DNA of 50,500 nt, from positions 11,569,077 through 11,619,576 of the forward strand of contig CM022666.1 of the NCBI GenBank assembly GCA_012295275.1, given 5' to 3'. This document shows, one piece after another, positions 34,477-44,008 of the stretch. The number at the start of each line of letters is the position of its first letter. The first letter of the stretch is position 1. The notes beneath the pieces were generated by a model that ran no database searches, was not told the origin of the DNA, and saw nothing but the letters and a program-made list of their open reading frames with translations. A program made the position numbers and the translations under genes. Source of the stretch: Chrysomallon squamiferum. Taxonomy: Eukaryota; Mollusca; Gastropoda; Neomphalida; Peltospiridae.

Positions 34477-34501
34477 AAAAAAAAAAAAAAAAAAAAAAAA
34501 A
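34477..34501. repeat. poly(A) run
   Basis: About 25 A residues, 47 bp after repeat A copy 2. Confidence 0.9.
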
Positions 34502-34739
34502 ATCCTCTTTTGCACAGTGGAGTTACGGCCATTATAACTTTTATGAAAATAAAAATATTTGTTACTTTTAAATCGTTTACATTCGCCAGTTACAAATTAT
34601 TTCCCTTAGCTCTCTCCTTATCTAGTAAAACTGAATATAAGTACAATTATTGTAATACCATTAGTTGTTCAGAGCTATTTTCATTTATTAATAACATTAA
34701 ATATTGATAGCCAGATGATAACTATTATCACACTCTCTC

Positions 34740-34742
<3 letters not shown>

Positions 34743-34780
<38 letters not shown>
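34743..34780. repeat. (CA)n microsatellite
   Basis: Uninterrupted CA tract about 480 bp upstream of the four-HTH ORF. Confidence 0.9.
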
Positions 34781-34781
<1 letters not shown>

Positions 34782-35259
34782 TATTATCATTTATTTTTTT
34801 TATTTTTTTTAAACGTGATATTTATGACATACTTTTGACAAATATACAGTCTACATTACGCATCGCCCAGCTTCAAAGACAATAATCGCAATGTTTCGGT
34901 TATCTCCCTTGTGGCATGGACAAAGAAATTTAATAGCTATTGCTGCTCTTTTCCAATCTATCGCGTTGAATTATTTAGGTTACCGATTTTCGTCTTTGTG
35001 TTTCTCAGGATGTACATCATTTTTACCTCAGGTGATACAAAAGCTTTAAGGTTTTATAATTATCGTAACTTTAGATTTTTGTAACATGGATATTGTGTTT
35101 TATCTAGAGAATGTTTTGGATTATACTTCTATTTACGTAAATGTCTGTTATTTTCGTATTTATCAATGAATCAAGGCGAATCGGTGTTGTCCTATTTTGT
35201 TCCCTGTGTAAAATATATCTCGCAGTAAACTACATGAATGAACGCCAGAGTGGTGGAAA
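34781..35259 (+). promoter_or_regulatory. upstream region of the four-HTH gene
   Basis: Less AT-rich than its surroundings and containing several CpGs. An in-frame stop lies 21 bp before the chosen ATG. Other ATGs (35141, 35234, 35238) are in other frames and would act as upstream ORFs if transcribed. No TATA box is clear. Confidence 0.3.
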
Positions 35260-37473
35260 ATGCACAGGAGAGGACGTTTTGGTGTATCGAAACAAATTAA
35301 AAGGTTTGTTGGACAGAGGCACGAACTGACACTTTCCCAAAGAAAACTTGCCATTCAGTTGTTGGATCAAAATAGATCACAAAGTGAAGTAGCGAAAACA
35401 TTAGCATGTTCTCAGTCTCAGATATCAAGAATTGCAGCGAGGAGATTGGATATCCTAGCTTTGTATGATAAATGTAAAGACCCAGATTCTATCAGAAGAA
35501 AATCGAGGCCTAGAAATACTGGTCTAACGCCTGAGATAAAGAGTTTTCGTCAAAAGTTTGCGGCGAATAAAAATATTTTCACAAACAAAAAGGATCGTGC
35601 TTTAAACAAGAAAGACCTCAACGACGTAATCAGTCGAATTGCACATTTAAGCAATAATTCAAGTTCAAACTGTAACTGCGAAATTAGTGAAACAAAAGAG
35701 AAAGTTAATGTTATGGAAGATATGTGCTCATCAACAAATGACGCTCTGCGACCTTCTGATGAGAAAGTCGCTCGGTGCACTGACGTAGACAATGCAGAAT
35801 CAAGTGACGTAATAGATGATGATTTTCGAGTTCCAGACAGTATTGAGAGCACAGATTCGTTAAATTCCGACAGTCAAAATAATTACAGTGAAGACCAATT
35901 CATAAGTGACTTTGCTCACGACACATCAAACATGCGACCAAGAAGAGGCAAGGCACTGACTCTAGTACACAAAAAACTCATTATAGAAATGTTGGAAGCT
36001 AAAAAATCGCAGACAGAAATCGCCAGATTGTTTGGTAAATCCCAGTCAGTCGTATCAAGAATGGCCGCCAAGAAAGATAGAATTTTAGATCAGTGGAATA
36101 ATATTAAAGGAAGCGATCATGCAAGACTATTACGTGAAAAAGACCAGTGTGAAATGTTGCTCTGTCCAAAGAAAAGCACAGCAAAAATGTCGACAGTAGG
36201 TATAATTTCAGAAGAAGAGGAAGCAACAAGTAGTTCTGATATATATCACAAGAGACAAGCACTTTCTCTTTCACAGAAAATGGAGATTATAGGGATGCTA
36301 AACCAAAGGTCGTCACAAAGGGAGATCGCTAAATTGTACGGAAAATCTCAGGCAGTCATTTCAAGAATTGCTGGTCGAAAGGACATCATTTTAAGCGAAT
36401 GGGAAAAACAAAACAGAATAAAATCCCATCTTAGCGCTCTCTATCCAGATGTTACCGCGGTTACTGAAAGCGGCGTTAGTATTTACGATTCTTCTTCAGA
36501 TGTATCTGCCTCTGAAATGCATGAATCAGAAGACAATTATGTTACAGAAAATGTACTTACTGAGAGATACGACTTGAATGAGGAACGTTTAGAACCGGAT
36601 AATGGGAGCAACAGTCAGCCTGACTTGTCACAAGATGTACCATTTGAAGAAATTACAGAGAATTCGGCGATTCGGCCATCGGATGACGATATCCCTGAGC
36701 AAAACACAGCTGGGGAAATGCGAAACTGGTATCGTCTTTCTGGTGAAGAAACAGGTAGAGAAGTGGATAGCTGTGCCAGGCTGGCGTTTCCAGATCATGA
36801 CCGTGATATCCACAATTATGGAATTCGCAATAAACGCGCTTTGTACTCGGTTCCGAGTATTAATCGAAGAAAGAGATATAGAGGATTGCTTCTCTCGGAA
36901 CGTAAACTTGCCATTAAACTTCTGGAAGAGAACAAATCTCAAACAGAGATTGCCCGGATTCTAGGCTGTTCACAGTCGCAAATTTCTCGAATACAAGCGA
37001 AGAAAAATTCTATTCTCAATATGTCCGAGGACTGCCCTGTTGGGAACGTTCAAACAGAAGATATACTGAGGTATCATAACCCTGAACAGCCTGACTATGG
37101 CTGCAGTTCTGAGGGTCTGGATGTCATAACCAAGCAGAAGTGTTGTGACAGTGTTCTGTACTCAAGTATTTCAAACACGGCTCTCGTAAAACCAAGTTCA
37201 ACGTGCTCTGAATTCGATTCAGCGGGTGATGAAGCAAACAGTGACCGAAACGATTACTTACTGGAAGCGAAAGACTCTTCTGCAAACCTGGAAGAAAATA
37301 TGAGCGGGAAGTTTGAGGCTGTTGAAAGTGACCCGGTGCCCTCAGCAGCTGATGCTCTGAACGGTCTGAGGACAATAAGACGTTATATGCAGTTTTCAGG
37401 AATTCAAAATTTTCAGTTCTTTAATTCGCTGGAATCACAGTTGTTTTGTCATATCAGTAAACTTTTGAGGTAA
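35260..37473 (+). CDS. intronless protein with four Pipsqueak/CENP-B-type HTH domains (737 aa)
   Basis: Single ORF; first ATG after an in-frame stop at 35239; stop TAA. Seen: four copies of a 44-residue unit, pattern LxLSxRKLAIxLLxxxxSQxEIAxxLGxSQSxISRIxAKKxxIL, at about residues 24-67, 234-277, 335-378 and 544-587. Each has a trihelical HTH shape, with SQ(S/A)xxSR as recognition helix. Linkers are long and Ser/Asp/Glu-rich, with a basic RRKRYRG before copy 4 (possible NLS). The C-terminus (about 695-737) is an Ala/Leu/Arg helix. Known: such units occur in Pipsqueak (four tandem copies, GAGAG binding), in CENP-B and in pogo/Tigger transposases. Inferred: a nuclear, multivalent DNA-binding protein, perhaps domesticated from a pogo-like transposase. 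There is no BTB domain and no DDE core. The ORF is open over 2.2 kb, so it is unlikely to be a pseudogene. Confidence 0.85.
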   Translation: MHRRGRFGVSKQIKRFVGQRHELTLSQRKLAIQLLDQNRSQSEVAKTLACSQSQISRIAARRLDILALYDKCKDPDSIRRKSRPRNTGLTPEIKSFRQKFAANKNIFTNKKDRALNKKDLNDVISRIAHLSNNSSSNCNCEISETKEKVNVMEDMCSSTNDALRPSDEKVARCTDVDNAESSDVIDDDFRVPDSIESTDSLNSDSQNNYSEDQFISDFAHDTSNMRPRRGKALTLVHKKLIIEMLEAKKSQTEIARLFGKSQSVVSRMAAKKDRILDQWNNIKGSDHARLLREKDQCEMLLCPKKSTAKMSTVGIISEEEEATSSSDIYHKRQALSLSQKMEIIGMLNQRSSQREIAKLYGKSQAVISRIAGRKDIILSEWEKQNRIKSHLSALYPDVTAVTESGVSIYDSSSDVSASEMHESEDNYVTENVLTERYDLNEERLEPDNGSNSQPDLSQDVPFEEITENSAIRPSDDDIPEQNTAGEMRNWYRLSGEETGREVDSCARLAFPDHDRDIHNYGIRNKRALYSVPSINRRKRYRGLLLSERKLAIKLLEENKSQTEIARILGCSQSQISRIQAKKNSILNMSEDCPVGNVQTEDILRYHNPEQPDYGCSSEGLDVITKQKCCDSVLYSSISNTALVKPSSTCSEFDSAGDEANSDRNDYLLEAKDSSANLEENMSGKFEAVESDPVPSAADALNGLRTIRRYMQFSGIQNFQFFNSLESQLFCHISKLLR

Positions 37474-38388
37474 TTTACTGAAACGGGTATTTTTTCAAAA
37501 TATATCTCATCAGTAACACTGGATTTTTATTATTTTTATTATTATTTTTTAATTTTACACTTCTAATTTAATTTTTTTTTTCATTCTCATATATATATAT
37601 ATATATATATATACTGAATATATTATTGATAGCTGTCGGTATTTTAATACAATAATTAATATTGTTACTCTGGTATTTGTTTATTGTTATTATGATGTAT
37701 ATTTATACGGGTGTATTCGAAAAGTCTAGCAGCGGGGATAGAATGTTAAGTACAAGTTTCTGTTGATTTGAATAAAACAAAACGTAAACGATTCGAAATA
37801 TTTAAAAACTGAATCAAAATGAATAGAAAAGAGGAATGATTATTGTTGAAATGTTGGCAATTTTGAATAACAAATTTACTATTTACCTCTAGTTTTATAT
37901 AAAACACTAGAATTCAGGTTTCTTACGGATAAGTTTAAAAAAATACAACTGTTGCATGTTTTGACTTTCTAATTTTTAATTAATTAATTTAATTATTTAT
38001 TTATTTATTTTTGATTATCGGAAAAAACGGCGAGTTACATTATCGTAAAACGTGTTGAGCGCTGTTTAAGTGTTATTTAACAGGTCTGATTTAACTGAAA
38101 CCTTTAAATGAATATAAAAATAAACACGTTTATACCTCATTCGAGTTCAAAAGTGAAAATACAAATCAGGGATATATGTGTTACTATTAATAAATTATGA
38201 TTTTCATAATTTTAAAAATATTTTGAACCTTCACAGACACCCATTTTAATAATCATATTTTTTTTTCTCTGTGTATTTTGTATTACCTTTATTATTATTA
38301 AAAAAAAAAAAAAAAGTTTTTCATCTAATTATCGTAATTTATATTAGTACATTTGCAGTGTATTATTGCTTTGATCACATTAGTTAAT
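37474..38388. other. downstream of the four-HTH gene; no gene seen
   Basis: AT-rich sequence with (TA)n at 37589-37614 and short A and T runs. Confidence 0.5.
37771..37776 (+). terminator. candidate poly(A) signal, four-HTH gene
   Basis: AATAAA about 300 bp after the stop codon. No strong GT-rich element follows, so this is tentative. Confidence 0.3.
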
Positions 38389-38390
38389 TT

Positions 38391-38580
38391 ACCCTTTGAA
38401 CCCGAGCGGTTACCTTCATGTTTTTTTTTTTTTTTAAATTAATAACGCCATGGTTATTAGACATTCAGCCATTCAGGTTGTAGAGACATAAAATAGATAT
38501 TGCAGATTTCGGGGAATATGGGTGGTTGAGTGTTTGGTTACTATATTTATGTGACAGCTCGGGTTCAAAGGTGACAAGAG
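38391..38580. mobile_element. candidate MITE with inverted ends (about 190 bp)
   Basis: The left end acc-ctttgaacccgagcggtta at 38391 and the right end tgacagctcgggttcaaaggt at 38553-38576 are inverted copies; the core ctttgaacccgagc matches without mismatch. There is no coding capacity. The target-site duplication is not clear. Confidence 0.5.
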
Positions 38581-38821
38581 GTGTAAAGAGCTCACCTACA
38601 CAGTGTTGATGTTATTTAGTTTAAATTGTCCTTTATTGGCTTTTTATTGTTTGTTATCATGATGATAGTTTTTGATTATATTTCACGTCTTTTGATGAGT
38701 AACTTCATGCATTTGTCTTATTTTAACATTTCATGTGAGTAGCATCAGAGTAGGTAAATTAATAAATTAAACTGTTGATAACATAAAATAAATGAACTTT
38801 TGGATTCAGAATTCTTCTTAA

Positions 38822-38824
<3 letters not shown>

Positions 38825-38911
<87 letters not shown>
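38825..38911. repeat. (CT)n microsatellite, about 87 bp, perfect
   Basis: Uninterrupted CT tract 1.35 kb after the stop codon of the four-HTH gene. Confidence 0.95.
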
Positions 38912-38914
<3 letters not shown>

Positions 38915-41900
38915 CGTAAATTGCAAGTAATTCTTATTTTTACTAACTGGATTAGTTAGATCATATTGATCATTATCATTTTATAATAAGTTTGACTTCG
39001 TTTAAATGAATTTAACATTATTGTTTAGTGGCATTAATCATGATGAAGACAGTTATTTAAATCTTTCATTACGAAATAGAAAACTGATACTACGAAAGGC
39101 GCATTTAACAAGTTAGTGACTAAATGTAATACTGTGTACGAGCGAAAAAAAAAAAGACAAAAAAAAAAAAAAAAGTATTCATTTACTTATTATTATTAAA
39201 AAAAAAATTTTTTCCAAAACCCAGGGCCAAAACTTATTACCTCAGTTATTTTACAATCACAGTATAGCAGTTTTACGAAATTTTATCACTTATTAGAAAC
39301 ATGTAATAAAAATGTTTGAAGATAAAAAATAATGTTCGTTTTTTGCCAGTTATTATATGTGTAAAGTTTTTTCAGTATCTTTTTATTTCAGTTTTGTACA
39401 TTTTTATGTTTGTAATATTTTTTTATTTTGTTCAAATTACCCATGAAATAAGATATTTTATTATTTTTTCGACAATGCAATTAATAACGTGACAATGACA
39501 TTACAAGACAATCAGTAGAATAGGGGAGACAACTAATTTGTTAGCTTACTGCAGAGTAATCGTTACTTCCCTTTAGCTTTAGCTTTAACCTCATAATGAT
39601 CATGATGATAAATGTTGTTGTTAATTATTATTATTATTATTATTGTTATTATTATTATTATTATTATCTACTAATTAGTTTTTGGTTTGTCCATTACAAA
39701 ATGTGGCGGTTCTCACGGTGATTTTTTAGCGGGTTTTGCGAAAATTGTACAATACCAGTACGTTTTGGACAACCGTAATTATTAAAATATTTATTTATTT
39801 ATTTATTTATTTATTTATTATTGTTATTGTTATCTTTATTTTTATTTATTTTTATTATCTGATTATTATTGAATTTGCTTGAATGGTTGTTTTCTTTTTA
39901 CAGACCATTTATTAATAAACTAATACGTTTATTAAAAGACTTTATTTTAGTCTTGAAACAACTAACAATTCTGTATTTAATTAATAATTTGTTTTATCTT
40001 AATTATTTGCAACCTCAGTATGTTTTTCTCACTACGATTTAAGTGTTTTATTCCTTGCAACTGAGAACTATCAAATACTAACGTAACTGCGGACCAACAT
40101 ATTTAACTTAGCGTGTAAATAACACCTACAAACTGAGCCAACATACTTACGTCACTGTATTACAGAGATCTGTTCACTTTGACATCACAGACAAAAATCT
40201 TGTTAGGTGGGTATTCAAACACAACGCAATCTGTCCAAGAGAAATTTTCTATTTCATTACTATACGTAATCACCCACGTTTGTATCATTTATAGTTGTTG
40301 TCCTATTGTTCTGTTTGTTATGAAAAACATTAAAAAAAAATAATAATAATTATAAAATGTTTGGATTTATAAATGCTTGTAACATGTTTTTGATTGTCTT
40401 GTCTTTTTATTTCATGTCAGAACGTTTAATACTTGTATTGTCTACTGTGTTAGCTTATTTAGCTAAACAGAAATACTCATTTCACAAAGTTTAAATCTGA
40501 TAACTTATAAATAAAAATGGATGATGGTGAATGGTGATGATGATAATAGAAAGAACAACAAAAACAGCTCTAACAAAAAAAAATAATAAACATTCCAAAG
40601 TATTTTTTTTTTTTTTTTTTTTTCATTTATTTCCACTCTTATAAAATCCAAAACCTGCCGCAGTTCAAATTCATGGAGATCAATAATTCAGAGTAAAAAC
40701 ACTTGAAAGTGAATAACATACTTGCAGTTTGCTAAGTTTGGGTTTCATATTTTTTTTGGTAATTTATTTTATTTAAAAAAAAAAAACAAAAAAAAAAAAA
40801 AAGAAAAGAACAACATAAAAAAAAAAAAACAAAATAACTGGTATGAAATTAAAACAAAACAAAAAAACAATAGATAACTTACTAGCATAAATACCTTTCA
40901 GATAATGATTAATAAAATGAAATAAAACGAATAGAATTAAGTTTTTTTACCCTATATAATTATTTTATATATATTTATTTTATGTAATAGTAGAATAAAA
41001 ACAAATTCACCTGTACAAATAATCATTATAAAATATTTTTGTGGATGTATTTAGATAAAACTATTAATTTTTTCTATTTTGAATATATATATATTTATAT
41101 TAGACATATTTAGTACTGTATATTATGTGCCATATCAGCAGTATCTGTTATTAGAATAAACTTTTTCAAAACGTGTTTTTCATGTAAAGGATTTGTTTTT
41201 GTGCACACACACAAAGATATTTCAAGAGAAAAAATTTGCATTATATCCTTAGATAAATTTCTATAATGCAGAAATTCTAACCGTACAAGTGTATTTCCCA
41301 AGTTGTTAGAGCAGCTTTAAACAAAACTGAGCAGAATTCTCATTTCTTTTAAGAGAACAGTGGTGAGAGGAAGATTTAAACAGGTATTGGCGCCGGCTGA
41401 AAATTGTTTTCTCATCTCGGCACAGATTCACACTGTTCAAAGGCGGATGTGATGGTGCCGAAATAAAGAGCAACATTTCATCTTTCCAATGCGCTGCTTG
41501 TTTTTCTTTTGGTGATGTTCTTTTTATTTATTTTAAGAATCAGGCAATTTCAGATACTCATAGAGCGTGGCGTGCTTTCCTAAGAAAAATTATTTTAGCT
41601 TGTTTTTAGCCAACATTTCACTTTATTCTGGTGAATAATTGCGCATGTTTTCATAAAGATTTTCTTATGGTATAAAAAAAAATCAAGCTAAAGGACATGA
41701 ATAGAAAAAGCTTTTTGATGAGGACCAGATAAATTGGCATATGTTCAAAGTAAACATCAAAATGAAACTGGATAATCCCAAAGAAGGTGTTAATACCCTT
41801 GGGAAATATAAACTGAAATATACGTAGCTTTATAAGCACACTGTTAGTATAGACTGGTGAACTCAGCTATATCTTACCCTGCAGGTGAGCTTTGTCAGTT

Positions 41901-42330
41901 GACCCACCCACAGTCAACCTACCCTACCGTGTTTGTGGCCTATAGTCAGTCGTCTTGTAACACCAGTTTACACTTTTTCAGTCTAAACAATGCTGTTTGA
42001 ATTTTAAAGAAATCGGATTATATTTGAAGACATTGTATATAAAACAGAAAGATATGAGCTGGTAAAAATCAGCATTTTCTCAAAAGTGCTTTTTAATTTA
42101 ATTTAATTTTTTTATTTTTTTATTTATTTTTTTATTTTTTATTTTTTATTATTTTTTTGGACTGAAACACTGGAGAAAATTATTTGGCATCACATTTTTT
42201 GGCAATAGAGTAAGAAACATATTTTCTTTCCTGGCTTATTTTTTTTTGTAAAAAGAGCTGTAACAGGAAATAAATGACAGTTATTGTTCCAAGAGGAAAT
42301 TTAAATATTAGTGATACAGTGATAGGCATA
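38912..42330. other. intergenic AT-rich stretch; no gene seen
   Basis: It holds (TTA)n at 39628-39667, (TTTA)n at 39787-39820 and A/T runs at 40605-40623 and 40775-40830. A slightly GC-richer patch at 41385-41470 (ggcgccggctg...) has no long open frame. Short ORFs at 41110-41301 and 41651-41839 look like chance. Confidence 0.55.
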
Positions 42331-42368
42331 GGCAACCTTTCTGGAGAAGCGGTTGCAGAAACGTAGTT

Positions 42369-44008
42369 TTCACTGTGTGTGACACATGGCTGTATCAGGC
42401 TCTGCTAGTAAACGTAGTTTTCGCTCTGTGTGACACATGGCTGTATCAGGCTCTGCTAGTAAACGTAGTTTTCACTGTGTGTGACACATGGCTGTATCAG
42501 GCTCTGCTAGTAAACGTAGTTTTCACTCTGTGTGACACATGGCTGTATCAGGCTCTGCTAGTAAACGTAGTTTTCACTCTGTGTGACACATTGTATCAGG
42601 CTCTGCTGTGACACACATGGCTGTATCAGGCTCTGCTAGTAAACGTAGTTTTCGCTGTGTGACACATGGCTGTATCAGACTCTGCTAGTAAACGTAGTTT
42701 TCGCTGTGTGTGACATGGCTGTATCAGGCTGCTAGTAAACGTAGTTTTCGCAGGGCTCTGCTAGTAAACGTAGTTTTCGCTGTGTGTGACACATGGCTGT
42801 ATCAGACTCTGCTAGTAAACGTAGTTTTCGCTGTGTGTGACACATGGCTGTATCAGACTGCTAGTAAACGTTGTTTTCGCTGTGTGTGACACATGGCTGT
42901 ATCAGACTCTGCTAGTAAACGTTTTTTTCACTCTGCTGTAAACGTAGTTTTCACACATGGCTGTATCAGGCTCTGCTAGTAAACGTTGTTTTCACTCTGT
43001 GTGACACATGGCTGTATCAGGCTCTGCTAGTAAACGTAGTTTTCACACATGGCTGTATCAGGCTCTGCTAGCATGGCTCAGACTCTGCTAGTAAACGTTG
43101 TTTTCGCTGTGTGTTTTCATGGCTGTATCAGACTCTGCTAGTAAACGTAGTTTTCATGGCTGTGTCAGACTCTGCTAGTAAACGTAGTTTTCGCAGTGTG
43201 TGACACATGGCTGTATCAGACTCTGCTAGTAAACGTAGTTTTCGCTGTGTGTGACACATGGCTGTATCAGACTCTGCTAGTAAACGTAGTTTTCGCTGTG
43301 TGACACATCGCTGTATCAGGCTCTGCTAGTAAACGTAGTTTTCACTGTGTGTGACACATGGCTGTATCAGGCTCTGCTAGTAAACGTAGTTTTCACTGTG
43401 TGTGACACATGGCTGTATCAGGCTCTGCTAGTAAACGTAGTTTTCGCTGTGTGACACATGGCTGTATCAGGCTCTGCTAGTAAACGTAGTTTTCGCTGTG
43501 TGTGACACATGGCTGTATCAGACTCTGCTAGTAAACGTAGTTTTCGCAGTGTGTGACACATGGCTGTATCAGACTCTGCTAGTAAACGTAGTTTTCGCAG
43601 TGTGTGACACATGGCTGTATCAGACTCTGCTAGTAAACGTAGTTTTCGCTGTGTGTGACACATGGCTGTATCAGACTCTGCTAGTAAACGTAGTTTTCGC
43701 TGTGTGACACACATGGCTGTATCAGACTCTGCTAGTAAACGTAGTTTTCGCTGTGTGTGACACATGGCTGTATCAGACTCTGCTAGTAAACGTAGTTTTC
43801 GCTGTGTGTGACACATGGCTGTATCAGGCTCTGCTAGTAAACGTAGTTTTCGCTGTGTGACACATGGCTGTATCAGGCTCTGCTAGTAAACGTAGTTTTC
43901 GCTCTGTGTGACACATGGCTGTATCAGGCTCTGCTAGTAAACGTAGTTTTCGCAGTGTGTGACACATGGCTGTATCAGACTCTGCTAGTAAACGTAGTTT
44001 TCGCTGTG
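42369..44008. repeat. 51-bp minisatellite, about 1.6 kb
   Basis: More than 30 copies of a unit containing tgacacatggctgtatcag, (g/a)ctctgctagtaaacgtag and ttttc(g/a)ctgtgtg. Many copies lack small pieces. The left part mainly has caggctctg and the right part mainly cagactctg. The length is 3 x 17, so both strands show long repetitive open frames that are not genes. Confidence 0.95.

Noticed and set aside
36628-36942. ORFs of 83-120 aa on both strands inside the four-HTH gene
   Set aside because: These are shadows of the main 737-codon frame, which carries the clear repeated HTH pattern.
42375-43816. Long repetitive ORFs (78 and 69 aa plus, 132 aa minus) in the 51-bp array
   Set aside because: The unit length is a multiple of three, so open frames arise automatically. 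They are broken by indels, lack splice sites, and occur on both strands.
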